Source of the DNA: Streptomyces bikiniensis
Lineage (GTDB): Bacteria; Actinomycetota; Actinomycetes; Streptomycetales; Streptomycetaceae
Direction of reading: 5' to 3'
Assembly: GCA_000716465.1 (NCBI GenBank)
Contig: JNWL01000018.1
Location: forward strand, 1-64,000
Length of the DNA stretch: 64,000 bases
Shown one piece after another: positions 45,597 to 54,064 of this stretch. Within the stretch, counting starts at the first letter, position 1. Every line of letters begins with the position of its first letter. The translations under genes and the position numbers were made by a program. The notes below the pieces were generated by a model. The model did not search any database and was not told the origin of the DNA. It saw nothing but the letters and a program-made list of their open reading frames with translations.

Positions 45597-46208
45597 GTGA
45601 CGAGAGTGCGGTTGAACGTGGCCGAGCGGCGGGAGGAGCTGCTGCGGGCCGCCGTGGAGCAGATCGAGGCGCGCGGGGTCGCGGCCGTGCGGATCGCCGA
45701 CGTGGCCTCGGCGCTCGGCGTGAGCAACGCGCTCGTGCTCTATCACTTCGCTTCCAAGGAGCAGCTGGTCGCGGCCGCCTTCGCGCACGCCGCCGAGGCC
45801 GACCTCGCCCATCTGCGGCGGCTGCTCGGCCGGCGCACCACGGCGGTGCGGCGGCTGCGATCGGCGGTCCGCTGGTACGCCCCGAGCGGGCAGGCCAAGG
45901 GCTGGCGCCTCTGGATCGAGGGCTGGGCGGCCTCGCTGCGCGATCCGGAGCTGCGCCGGGTCGCCGCCTCCCTCGACCAGGAGTGGAAGGCGGCGCTGAC
46001 CCGGGTGATCGCGGAGGGGGCCGACGCCGGGGAGTTCTCCTGCCCTGACCCGGCCGAGGCGGCCTGGCGGCTCACCGCCTTCCTCGACGGCCTCGCCGTC
46101 CAGACCACCGCCTACGCCGGCTCCCTCTCCCGTACCGCGATGCTCCGCTGGGCCGACGCCGCCCTCGCCCGGGAACTGGGCCTCCCGGGCGGGGAGGCCC
46201 GGGGGTGA
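45597..46208 (+). CDS. TetR/AcrR family transcriptional regulator
   Basis: This 203-residue repressor-type protein has an N-terminal HTH (VRIADVASALGVSNALVLYHFASKEQL, given as its core) and a C-terminal ligand domain. I place the start at GTG 45597 rather than 45576, because a -10-like TAGGCT lies directly upstream (45584-45589); the mRNA could be nearly leaderless. It is divergent from the MBL hydrolase gene, 168 bases apart, the usual layout for local control. Confidence 0.88.
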   Translation: MTRVRLNVAERREELLRAAVEQIEARGVAAVRIADVASALGVSNALVLYHFASKEQLVAAAFAHAAEADLAHLRRLLGRRTTAVRRLRSAVRWYAPSGQAKGWRLWIEGWAASLRDPELRRVAASLDQEWKAALTRVIAEGADAGEFSCPDPAEAAWRLTAFLDGLAVQTTAYAGSLSRTAMLRWADAALARELGLPGGEARG

Positions 46209-46277
46209 GGGGAGCGGGCGGCCCCGCGGGGTCCTGATCCGTCGGAGCCGGTCGGCGGGGCCCCGTCGGAGCAGCCG

Positions 46278-47054
46278 TCAGAGCAGTTCGAAGACCGCCG
46301 AGACCGTGATCTGCTCCTCGATCTCACCGGGGGCCGTGGGGACGCCCGTGTCCTCGGCGGAGAGGGTGGGGGCGGCCCCGCCGGGACCGGGGCGCACGGA
46401 CTCGCCCTCGCTCAGCGAGACGAGCCGGCCGAGCCGGTGGCCGCTGAGCCGGGCGTGCTGCGCCGCCTTGTCGTACGCGTCCCGGAAGGCGGCCTCCCGC
46501 GCCTTGGCCCGCAGCGCCGACGGGTCGGCCACGTCGAACACGACGCCGTTGATCCGGCCCGCGTCCCGGGTCGCGTCGTTGACGGCGCCGACGACCTGCC
46601 CGGTCCTGTCGATGTCGCGGACCTTCACGGAGAAGGCCTGGCCGGCCTGGTAGCCGGTCACCCTGCTCTCCCCCTCGGCGCTCTGGGTGTAGACCGGGGC
46701 CAGCGAGAGGCTGTCGGTGCGGATGTCCCGCTCGGCGATCCCCTGCTTGTACAGCACCGCGAGGAGGGCTTCGGCCGCGGTCTTCTGCGCCGCCATCGCC
46801 TCCTTCGCCGTCGCGCGGCCGGCCTCGACCCCGATGGACAGGATCGCCAGGTCGGGCGCGGCGGCCGCGCGTCCGTGCCCGGCGACGGTGACCGTGGCGG
46901 GCGCGGCCTCACGGGCGGCGGCGGGCAGGGGCGTCCCGGCGGGCGCGGCGGCCAGGGCGGGGGCGGCGGTGCCGGCGAGGAGGCCGCCGAGTACGGCGGT
47001 GGCGGCGAGCAGACGGGCGGTGCGGGCGGCGGCGCGTGGCCGGCGGGTCGTCAC
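46278..47054 (-). CDS. SIMPL domain (DUF541) secreted protein
   Basis: This 258-residue exported protein starts at GTG 47054 (AAGGGA upstream; the ATG at 47099 has none). Its signal peptide ends near ALA-AAPAG. The SIMPL/DUF541 domain starts at TVTVAGHGRAAAAPDLAIL and includes LYKQGIAERDIRTDSLSL and the C-terminal block ALRAKAREAAFRDAYDKA. Members are membrane-associated or periplasmic proteins of poorly known role, some tied to oxidative stress or surface assembly. It is convergent with the TetR gene. Confidence 0.9.
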   Translation of the reverse strand: MTTRRPRAAARTARLLAATAVLGGLLAGTAAPALAAAPAGTPLPAAAREAAPATVTVAGHGRAAAAPDLAILSIGVEAGRATAKEAMAAQKTAAEALLAVLYKQGIAERDIRTDSLSLAPVYTQSAEGESRVTGYQAGQAFSVKVRDIDRTGQVVGAVNDATRDAGRINGVVFDVADPSALRAKAREAAFRDAYDKAAQHARLSGHRLGRLVSLSEGESVRPGPGGAAPTLSAEDTGVPTAPGEIEEQITVSAVFELL

Positions 47055-47198
47055 AGGCGGTCCCTTCGGATGTGGATGCCGGGGCTCCGGCGGGCACATC
47101 CCAGCACCCGGCGCCGCCGCTCCCCGTGCGCCACTCCTGACCGGCGTCCCCGTCTCCCCTGTCCGTACCAGCCGGTTACCGCCACCGGGGCACGCGGC

Positions 47199-48218
47199 TC
47201 AGGTCTGGACGAGCGGTTCGTACGCCTCGGGGCGGAGGCCGAAGGTCCAGGCGACGCCCTCCCGCGCGGTCCGGGTCGCGGGCGGCACCCGCAGCCAGTA
47301 CGTGCGGTGGGTGCCGTCCGGTTCGGGCGTGGAGTTCACGACCTCGACCATCGCCACGTCCTCGTCGTCGTCCAGGCCGATCCGCCACAGGACGCCCGTC
47401 TCGTCGCGGTGCTCGTGCCGGGCCCCGGAGGCGGCGAGGTAGCGGTCGTAGCCGTAGTGCTCCAGCATCACGCGCCGCAGTTCGGCGTTCTCCTCCTCGC
47501 GGATCCGCTCGGGGGTGAGGCCCGGGAGGCCGGCCAGGAAGGCGGCGGAGACCGCCATGCCCCGCCAGGCGTGGAGGGCGAACCCGTCGGGGTAGGCGAG
47601 CGCCGGCCCGTCGCCCCGGTCGAGGCGCCCGGCCTCGTCGCGGTGGAGCTCGACGGGCCGCTCGCAGACCACGGCCACGTCCTCGTACGGCCACCACCAG
47701 CCCGCGTGCGCGGCGACGGCGGCGAGCCCCGCCAGGCGCTCGCCGTGCCCGTCGAAGGCGGCGAGCCAGGCGGCGTCGTGCTGGCCGAGGACGGCGTCGA
47801 GCAGGACGAGCCGGACGCCGTCCTGGCCTCCGCCCCTCTCACCCGCCGCCTCGCGGGCCTGCGCCACCACGGCCCGTATCCGGTCGGCGAGGGCCCGGTT
47901 GAGGTCCCAGAGCGCCGCCCCCGTCGCCTGCCAGTGCGCGGCCCAGCCCGCCGGGCCGAGCGCGTCGTGGAGGCGGCGGCGCTCCTCGGCCCACGGCCGC
48001 GTGCGCACCTCCTCCCGTACCGAACGGCCCCGGTCCGCCAGGCCGTCCAGGAGCGCGACGGCGGCGAGCGGCGAGTCCGCCCAGAGGACGCGGCGCGGCT
48101 CGGCGAGGCCCGCCGTGCGGTAGGCGAGCCGGACGCCGGCCTCGGCGGCGGCGCGGTCGGCGGGCCCGGTGGCCGCGGCAACGGCCCGCCACTTGTCCTG
48201 TGCGGTGGTGCGGTTCAT
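47199..48218 (-). CDS. DUF6745 family protein
   Basis: This 339-residue cytoplasmic protein has the C-terminal block VEVVNSTPEPDGTHRTYWL, with RVPP and TAREGVAWTFG, recognised as DUF6745. The middle has paired Trp (AGWWWPYED) and LHAWRGMAV. Function unknown. It lies 60 bases downstream of a small protein on the same strand, probably co-transcribed, and divergent from the STM4015-STM4011 operon. Confidence 0.78.
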   Translation of the reverse strand: MNRTTAQDKWRAVAAATGPADRAAAEAGVRLAYRTAGLAEPRRVLWADSPLAAVALLDGLADRGRSVREEVRTRPWAEERRRLHDALGPAGWAAHWQATGAALWDLNRALADRIRAVVAQAREAAGERGGGQDGVRLVLLDAVLGQHDAAWLAAFDGHGERLAGLAAVAAHAGWWWPYEDVAVVCERPVELHRDEAGRLDRGDGPALAYPDGFALHAWRGMAVSAAFLAGLPGLTPERIREEENAELRRVMLEHYGYDRYLAASGARHEHRDETGVLWRIGLDDDEDVAMVEVVNSTPEPDGTHRTYWLRVPPATRTAREGVAWTFGLRPEAYEPLVQT

Positions 48219-48278
48219 GTCTCGGTGTCCCCCGGATTCCTCTGGTGACCTGGATCGGTCGGTCGATGTGCGGGTGTG

Positions 48279-48605
48279 TCAGTCGGCGACGATCCGGTAG
48301 GCGCCCGGCACGTACTCCCGCTGGCGCACCACCCGGTACCAGCCCTTCGGCAGCGGTATCGGGGCGTGCTCCTCGTGCACCACCCGGCCGCCCTCGGGCA
48401 GTTCGAGCAGGAAGGGGCCGTGGGGCCCCGGCTCCCGCACGAGCCGGCCGGGTCCGGGGATCGCGTGGGCGTGCCCGGTGACCTCGCCGAAGGCGAGGAC
48501 GAGACGGCCCCGGGCGTCCCTCGGCTCCCCCGCCGCCGTCCTCGCGCGCTCCGGAACGGCCGTCTCGTCGACGGACACGATCAGCACGTCTCCCTGCCGG
48601 TACAT
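48279..48605 (-). CDS. Small conserved hypothetical protein paired with DUF6745
   Basis: This protein of 108 residues starts MYRQGDVLIVSVDET and contains RLVLAFGEVTGHAHAIPG and a C-terminal VHEEHAPIPLPKGWYRVVRQ block. The conserved His and Glu (GHAHA, HEEH) look like possible metal ligands on a small beta-fold. I recall homologues of this pattern annotated only as hypothetical and found beside DUF6745 proteins. First gene of a likely two-gene unit. Confidence 0.75.
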   Translation of the reverse strand: MYRQGDVLIVSVDETAVPERARTAAGEPRDARGRLVLAFGEVTGHAHAIPGPGRLVREPGPHGPFLLELPEGGRVVHEEHAPIPLPKGWYRVVRQREYVPGAYRIVAD

Positions 48606-48683
48606 GGCTGTCCCCTCCCCGTCCGGCGCGGTCGGCCGGTCACGGGAACGACGCTAGGGGCCGCCACTGACAACCGCCCCGGT

Positions 48684-48734
48684 CCCGACCCGTACGGCGC
48701 ACCCGACCCGCACGGCGCACCCGACCCGGTGCGG
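48684..48734. repeat. 18-bp tandem repeat upstream of the STM4015 gene
   Basis: CCCGACCCGTACGGCGCA (48684-48701) is followed by CCCGACCCGCACGGCGCA (48702-48719) and a third partial copy. Read in one frame it gives PDPYGA-PDPHGA-PDPV, but no start codon opens that frame nearby. Confidence 0.75.
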
Positions 48735-48873
48735 AACGAACCCGGCGCACCCGGTCCCGTACGGAACGGCCCGGCGCGCGCCCGTACGGCACCCGGCGCG
48801 GAAGGCCGTCGGCGCGGCTTGGTAGAACTCAGGGGTTCAGCGACCCGCGCCGTCCGTTCTCTGGAGCACCGTC

Positions 48874-49833
48874 ATGACCATCGGCCACCACCTGCAGGAG
48901 TTCCACGGCCTTCCCGTCTTCGACTTCCCGGACGCGGCCGCGCCGGTCGAGCTGCCCGACGCGGCCGGGGTCGCCTGGCGGATCTCCGCGCCGACGTACT
49001 CCGACCCCGGGGACGAGCGCTGGGGCCCGCGCTTCGAGCGGTTCCTGAAGGCGGTCGACGCCTCCCGGGTGCGCGCGCTCGTCGTCGGCGGCTGGGACGA
49101 GCCGTACGAGACCTCGTCCGCCGGCATCGTGACCGCCCTGATGGGCGCCAACAACCGGCTCACCGGCCTGGAGGCGCTCTTCCTCGGCGACATGACCTTC
49201 GAGGACTGCGAGATCTCCTGGATCGTCCAGTCCGACGTGACGCCGCTGCTCGCCGCCTACCCGGCGCTGCGCGAGCTGGGCGTGCGCGGCGGCACGGACC
49301 TGGTCTTCCCGCCGGTCCGGCACACCGCCCTGGAGACCCTGGTGGTGGAGGCCGGCGGTCTGGGCGCCGAGGTCGTGCGCGGGATCGCCGGCAGCGACCT
49401 GCCCGCCCTGGAGAACCTGGAACTCTGGCTCGGCACCGACGAGTACGGCGGCGACAGCACCCCCGAGGACCTGGCGCCGCTGCTGGCCGGCACGTCCTTC
49501 CCCGCCCTGCGCCACCTGGGCCTGCGCAACAGCGTGATCGAGGACGCGATCGCCGCGGCCGTGGCGGGCGCGCCCGTCGTCGCCCGGATCGAACGGCTCG
49601 ACCTGTCCATGGGCGTGCTCACCGACGAGGGCGCGGCGGCCCTGCTCGATGGGCAGCCCCTGACCCACCTGGCGTACCTGGACCTGTCGCACCACTACCT
49701 CTCGGAGCCGATGCGGGAGCGGCTGCGGGCCGCGCTCGTCCCGCACGGCGTGACCGTGGTCCTCGACGACGCGCAGACGCCGGAGGAGTACGGCGACGGC
49801 GAGGTCCACCGGTACGTCGCGGTCGCCGAATGA
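48874..49833 (+). CDS. STM4015 family protein
   Basis: This 319-residue protein starts at ATG 48874 (GGAG nine bases upstream). From residue about 60 it has loose leucine-rich-like repeats (RVRALVVGGWDE, LTGLEALFLGDM, YPALRELGVRG, LPALENLELWLG, FPALRHLGLRN, ARIERLDLSMG, THLAYLDLSHHY), suggesting a recognition solenoid. It matches the family named for Salmonella STM4015 and is the first of five coupled genes with the same order as STM4015 to STM4011. It may bind a protein or peptide substrate for the downstream enzymes; this is inference. Confidence 0.85.
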   Translation: MTIGHHLQEFHGLPVFDFPDAAAPVELPDAAGVAWRISAPTYSDPGDERWGPRFERFLKAVDASRVRALVVGGWDEPYETSSAGIVTALMGANNRLTGLEALFLGDMTFEDCEISWIVQSDVTPLLAAYPALRELGVRGGTDLVFPPVRHTALETLVVEAGGLGAEVVRGIAGSDLPALENLELWLGTDEYGGDSTPEDLAPLLAGTSFPALRHLGLRNSVIEDAIAAAVAGAPVVARIERLDLSMGVLTDEGAAALLDGQPLTHLAYLDLSHHYLSEPMRERLRAALVPHGVTVVLDDAQTPEEYGDGEVHRYVAVAE

Positions 49834-50969
49834 CCCCCGGCCCGCGCCCCGTGGTCGTCGGCGTTCCGGCGGGCCGCCGCGTCGCGTTCTTCCAGGACGC
49901 GCTGCGGTCCGCCGGGCTGCCCGGGGCGCGGGTCGTGTCCTGGCCGGACGCGCTGCGGGGCCGGGCCCGGTTCGCGGCGGGCGAGACCGTGCGCCTGGAC
50001 TCGCCCGGTGAGGAGCCGGAGGCCGACCGGCTGCTGCGCGGGGTGGACGATCCGGCCCGGGTCGAGGGCACCGGCCGCTGGTACGCGCGGTTCACCGCCG
50101 CCGTGGCGGAGCTCGCCCGGAGCGTCGAGGAGGCGGGGGCGGTCCTCGTGGACGACCCGGCCGAGCTGCCGGTCCTGTTCGACAAGCGGCTGACCCACGG
50201 CCGGCTGCGGGCGGCCGGCGTGCCGGTTCCCGCGTCGCCGACCTCCGGCGCCGCCGCGCCGGCCGTGCGCGGCTGGGCGGACGTCCGGGCGCTGACGGCC
50301 GGGGCGGGGATGCGCCGGGTGTTCGTGAAGCTCGCGCACGGCTCCTCCGCCTCGGGGGTGCTCGCGGTGGAGACGAACGGCGCGGGCCGGGTCCGGGCCA
50401 CCACCTCGGTGGAGCGCGATCCGGCCGGGCGGCTGTTCAACTCCCTGCGGGTGCGGCGCTACACGAGCGAGCGCGAGGTCGCCGCGATCGTGGACGCCCT
50501 GGCCCCCGACGGCCTGCACGTCGAGCGGTGGCTGCCGAAGGCCGTCCAGGACGGGCGGGCCGCCGACCTGCGGGTGGTGGTGATCGACGGGCGGGCCACC
50601 CACGCCGTGCTCCGCACCAGCCGCTCCCCCCTGACCAATCTGCACCTGGGCGGGGCCCGGGGCGACCTGGACGCGGCCCGGGCCGCGATCGCCGCCGCCG
50701 GGGCGCGGTGGGCGGACGCGCTGGAGGTGTGCGAGCGGGCCGCCGCCGCGTTCCCCGGCACCCGGTGCGTGGGCGTCGACCTGCTGCCCGCGTCCGGCTG
50801 GCGCAGCTTCGCCGTGGGCGAGGTCAACGCCTTCGGCGACCTGCTGCCCCGGCTCACGGGCCTGCCGGGCGGCGGGGCCGAGGGCCTCGACACCTACGCG
50901 GCCCAGGTGGCCGCGCTGTTCCCCCGTACACCTTGCGACTCAAGCACCACAGGAACGAGCACCGCGTGA
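49830..50969 (+). CDS. STM4014 family ATP-grasp-like protein
   Basis: This protein of 379 residues overlaps the STM4015 stop by ATGA. It has an N-terminal pre-ATP-grasp-like domain, then RVFVKLAHGSSASGVLAVE (glycine-rich ATP loop, Lys), HVERWLPK, LRVVVIDGRATHAVLR and VGVDLLPA with VGEVNAFGDLLP (late metal-binding Glu-Asn). These are features of ATP-grasp carboxylate-amine ligases. Within the operon it could ligate an amino acid or peptide to a carboxylate; the substrate is unknown. The sequence from about 363 on is a low-complexity tail. Confidence 0.85.
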   Translation: MTPGPRPVVVGVPAGRRVAFFQDALRSAGLPGARVVSWPDALRGRARFAAGETVRLDSPGEEPEADRLLRGVDDPARVEGTGRWYARFTAAVAELARSVEEAGAVLVDDPAELPVLFDKRLTHGRLRAAGVPVPASPTSGAAAPAVRGWADVRALTAGAGMRRVFVKLAHGSSASGVLAVETNGAGRVRATTSVERDPAGRLFNSLRVRRYTSEREVAAIVDALAPDGLHVERWLPKAVQDGRAADLRVVVIDGRATHAVLRTSRSPLTNLHLGGARGDLDAARAAIAAAGARWADALEVCERAAAAFPGTRCVGVDLLPASGWRSFAVGEVNAFGDLLPRLTGLPGGGAEGLDTYAAQVAALFPRTPCDSSTTGTSTA

Positions 50970-51802
50970 ACCAGCCCGACATGAACGCGATCGTCGGCAG
51001 CCACGACCTGCTCCTGGTCACCCTCGACACGCTCCGGTACGACGTGGCCGCCGAGCTGGCGGCCGAGGGCCGCATCCCGCACCTGGCCCGGCACCTGCCC
51101 GGCGGGGTCTGGGAGCGGCGGCACGCGCCGGGGAGCTTCACCTACGCCTCCCACCAGGCGATCTTCGCCGGCTTCCTGCCGACGCCCGCCGCGCAGGGGC
51201 CCCATCCCCGGCTGTTCGCCGCCCGGTTCGCGGGGAGCGAGTCGACCGCCGACGGCACCTGGGTCCACGACACACCGGACTTCGTCTCCGCCCTCGCGGC
51301 CGAGGGCTACCGGACGGTCTGCGTCGGCGGGGTGGGGTTCTTCAACGGGCAGCCGCCGCTCGGCTCCGTACTGCCCGGGCTCTTCGAGGAGAGCCACTGG
51401 GAGCCCTCCTTCGGCGTCGCGTCCCCGACCTCGTTCGAGTCCCAGGTCGCCCGCGCCGAGGAGGTCGTGGCCGGACTCCCCCGCGAGGAGCGGCTCTTCC
51501 TCTTCGTGAACGTGTCGGCGCTGCACCAGCCCAACTGGTTCCACCTGCCGGGGGCGACCCGCGAGGCGGGCGACTCCCGGGAGACGCACGCGGCGGCCCT
51601 GGAGTACGTCGACCGGCACATCGGGCGGCTCTTCGCCGCGATGGGCTCCCGGCGCCCGTGTTTCGCGATCGTCTGCTCCGACCACGGCACGGCGTACGGG
51701 GAGGACGGCTTCACCGGTCACCGGCTCGGCCACGAGGTCGTGTGGACGGTGCCGTACGCGCAGTTCGTCCTGCCGGGCCCGGACGGGGAGGCCGCCGCGT
51801 GA
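50966..51802 (+). CDS. STM4013/SEN3800 family alkaline-phosphatase-like hydrolase
   Basis: This protein of 278 residues starts at GTG 50966 in a GTGA overlap (ATG at 50981 is an alternative). The N-terminal LLLVTLDTLRYDV and C-terminal CSDHGTAYGEDGFTGHRLGH are the metal-binding blocks of the sulfatase/alkaline phosphatase superfamily; the nucleophile position is Thr in LDTLRYD. There is no Cys for formylglycine, so a phosphodiester or phosphate ester is likelier than a sulfate ester. No signal peptide; cytoplasmic. Confidence 0.86.
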   Translation: MNQPDMNAIVGSHDLLLVTLDTLRYDVAAELAAEGRIPHLARHLPGGVWERRHAPGSFTYASHQAIFAGFLPTPAAQGPHPRLFAARFAGSESTADGTWVHDTPDFVSALAAEGYRTVCVGGVGFFNGQPPLGSVLPGLFEESHWEPSFGVASPTSFESQVARAEEVVAGLPREERLFLFVNVSALHQPNWFHLPGATREAGDSRETHAAALEYVDRHIGRLFAAMGSRRPCFAIVCSDHGTAYGEDGFTGHRLGHEVVWTVPYAQFVLPGPDGEAAA

Positions 51803-51838
51803 GCACCGCCGACCGCGCCCGGGGAGGCCGCCGCGTGA
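51785..51838 (+). repeat. Duplicated ribosome site plus start codon, 36-bp period
   Basis: GGGGAGGCCGCCGCGTGA occurs at 51785-51802 and again at 51821-51838, exactly 36 bases apart and in the same reading frame. Each copy offers GGGGAGG seven bases before a GTG, giving two equally good starts for the STM4012 gene (51799 and 51835). The first copy also encodes the end of the STM4013 protein. Confidence 0.85.
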
Positions 51839-53175
51839 AGACCGCGGAGATCCCCGCCCCCCGCCCGTACCGCAGCTACGTCTACGCCTACCCCCACAAG
51901 ACCGCGTACCGGGAGCTGACCGATCCCCCGGAGCTCGCCGCGCTCTGGGCCGGGGAGCCGAAGGACGCGCTCTCGCTCTACGCGCACGTGCCGTTCTGCG
52001 AGGTCCGCTGCGGCTTCTGCAACCTCTTCACCCGGATCGGCGCCCCCGGCGAGCTGACCACCCGCTACCTGGACGCCCTCGACCGGCAGGCGACCGCCGT
52101 GCGCGAGGCGCTCGGGGACGCGGAGCCGGTGCGGTTCGCGACGGCCGCGTTCGGCGGCGGCACGCCCACCTTCCTGACCGCCGGCGAGCTGGAGCGGCTC
52201 TGCGACATCGCGGAGCGGCGGATGGGCGCGGACCTGCGGGCGGTGCCGCTGTCGGTGGAGACCTCGCCCGCGACCGCGACCGCCGACCGGCTCGCGGTGC
52301 TCGCGGAGCGGGGCGCGACCCGGCTGAGCATCGGGGTGCAGAGCTTCGTGGAGGCCGAGGCGCGGGCGGCGGTCCGGCCGCAGCGCCGCGCGGACGTCGA
52401 GGCGGCGCTCGGCCGCATCCGGGACACCGGCGTCCCGGTGCTCAACATCGACCTGATCTACGGGATCGACGGGCAGACCGAGGAGTCCTGGCGCCGCTCG
52501 CTCGACACGGCCCTGGCCTGGCGGCCCGAGGAGCTGTACCTCTATCCGCTGTACGTCCGGCCGCTGACCGGTCTGGGCCGGACGCCCCCGGAGGACGACC
52601 GGGAGTGGGACGGGCGGCGGCTGCGGCTCTACCGGTACGGCCGGGACCACCTCCTGGAGCGCGGCTACGAGCAGGTGTCGATGCGGATGTTCCGGCGGCG
52701 GGACGCGGCGCCGTCCGGTCCCGACGACCACGCGTGCCAGACGGACGGGATGATCGGCCTGGGCTGCGGGGCGCGTTCGTACACCTCGGCCCTGCACTAC
52801 TCCTTCGACTACGCCGTCGACATGCGGGAGATCCGCTCGATCATCGACGCGTACACGGAGACCGGGGACTTCTCGCGCGCCCGGGTCGGCCGGTGGGTCG
52901 ACGCCGGGGAGGCCCGGCGCCGCCATCTGCTGCAGTCGCTGCTCCAGGCGGAGGGGATGCCGGTGGCCGGGTACGAGGAGCGGTTCGGGTCCTCGCCGTT
53001 CGCGGACTTCCCCGGGGAGCTGGCCCGGTTCGAGGCGCTGGGCTGGCTGGACGGGGAGGCGCCGGCGGGGCTGCTGCGGCTCTCGCCGGAGGGGCTCGCG
53101 CACTCGGACGGGCTCGGTCCGGAGCTGTTCTCGCCCGGGGTGCGGGCCGCGATGGCCGCGTACGAGCCGAAGTGA
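51835..53175 (+). CDS. STM4012 family radical SAM protein
   Basis: This HemN/coproporphyrinogen-III-oxidase-like radical SAM enzyme is 446 residues from GTG 51835 or 458 from GTG 51799; both have the same ribosome site, and I chose the second because the first 12 residues look unconserved. The Fe-S motif is VPFCEVRCGFCNLF (CxxxCxxC), followed by AAFGGGTPTFLT, RLSIGVQSF and LNIDLIYGIDGQTEE, and a HemN-type C-terminal domain. It is unlikely to be a real haem enzyme, as it sits in the STM4015-4011 operon. Confidence 0.9.
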   Translation: MKTAEIPAPRPYRSYVYAYPHKTAYRELTDPPELAALWAGEPKDALSLYAHVPFCEVRCGFCNLFTRIGAPGELTTRYLDALDRQATAVREALGDAEPVRFATAAFGGGTPTFLTAGELERLCDIAERRMGADLRAVPLSVETSPATATADRLAVLAERGATRLSIGVQSFVEAEARAAVRPQRRADVEAALGRIRDTGVPVLNIDLIYGIDGQTEESWRRSLDTALAWRPEELYLYPLYVRPLTGLGRTPPEDDREWDGRRLRLYRYGRDHLLERGYEQVSMRMFRRRDAAPSGPDDHACQTDGMIGLGCGARSYTSALHYSFDYAVDMREIRSIIDAYTETGDFSRARVGRWVDAGEARRRHLLQSLLQAEGMPVAGYEERFGSSPFADFPGELARFEALGWLDGEAPAGLLRLSPEGLAHSDGLGPELFSPGVRAAMAAYEPK

Positions 53176-53185
53176 GGGGGCGGCC

Positions 53186-54064
53186 GTGGACCTGACGCTG
53201 CTCTACCGGGGGCCGCTGTCCTCCTGCGACTACGACTGCCCGTACTGCCCGTTCGCCAAGCGCCGGGACGGCCGCGAGCAGTTGCGCGCGGACCGGGCGG
53301 CGCTGGAGCGGTTCACCGGGTGGGCCGCCGGGCAGACCGGGGACCGGCTGCGGATCCTGTTCACGCCGTGGGGCGAGGGCCTGGTGCGCTCCTGGTACCG
53401 GCGGGCGCTGGTCGAGCTGTCGCGGCTGCCGCACGTCGAGCGGGTGGCGATCCAGACCAATCTGAGCTGCCGGACCGACTGGCTGGCGGAGGCGGACCGG
53501 GAGGCCGTGGCGCTCTGGTGCACGTACCACCCGGGGCAGACGCCGTACGAGCGCTTCCTCGGCAGGTGCCGCGACCTGGCGGACCGGGGCGTCCGGTTCA
53601 GCGTGGGCGTGGTGGGGCTCCCGGAGCACCGGGAGGAGGCGCGGAGGCTGCGGGAGGCGCTGCCGCCGCACGTGTACCTGTGGGTGAACGCGGCCGAGGG
53701 GCACGCGTACACCGACGCGGAGGCCGACGGGTGGACGGAGCTGGACCCGCTCTTCCCGTACAGCCGGCATCCGCACCGCTCGGCGGGGCTGCCCTGCCGG
53801 ACCGGCGAGTCGGTGGTGTCGGTGGACGGCGGGGGGACGGTGCGGCGCTGCCACTTCGTCAAGGCCGAGCTGGGGAACCTGTACGACGGTTCGTACCGCG
53901 CCGCCCTGCGTCCCCGCGCCTGCCCCCTCGCCGTCTGCGACTGCCACATCGGCTACGTGCACCTGGAGACGCTGCCGCTGTACGACGTGTTCGCGGGCGG
54001 GGTCCTGGAGCGGATCCCCGCCGCCGTCCCCCCGCCCGTCCCGCCCCGGACTACAGGGGCATGA
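53186..54064 (+). CDS. STM4011 family radical SAM protein
   Basis: This protein of 292 residues starts at GTG 53186 with GAGGGGG upstream. The cluster motif CDYDCPYCPFAKR lies at residues 14-26. The middle carries VERVAIQTNLSCRTDWL and ALWCTYHPGQTPYERF. The C-terminal third has CRTGESVVSVDGGG, RRCHFVKAELGN and CPLAVCDCHIG, a SPASM-like set of Cys that may hold auxiliary clusters. This argues for modifying a peptide or protein. Its last 14 bases overlap, tail to tail, the convergent SGNH gene. Confidence 0.88.
   Translation: MDLTLLYRGPLSSCDYDCPYCPFAKRRDGREQLRADRAALERFTGWAAGQTGDRLRILFTPWGEGLVRSWYRRALVELSRLPHVERVAIQTNLSCRTDWLAEADREAVALWCTYHPGQTPYERFLGRCRDLADRGVRFSVGVVGLPEHREEARRLREALPPHVYLWVNAAEGHAYTDAEADGWTELDPLFPYSRHPHRSAGLPCRTGESVVSVDGGGTVRRCHFVKAELGNLYDGSYRAALRPRACPLAVCDCHIGYVHLETLPLYDVFAGGVLERIPAAVPPPVPPRTTGA

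Noticed and set aside
48606..48873. Precursor peptide gene for the radical SAM operon
   Set aside because: The repetitive frame has no start codon or ribosome site and continues into the STM4015 gene out of frame.
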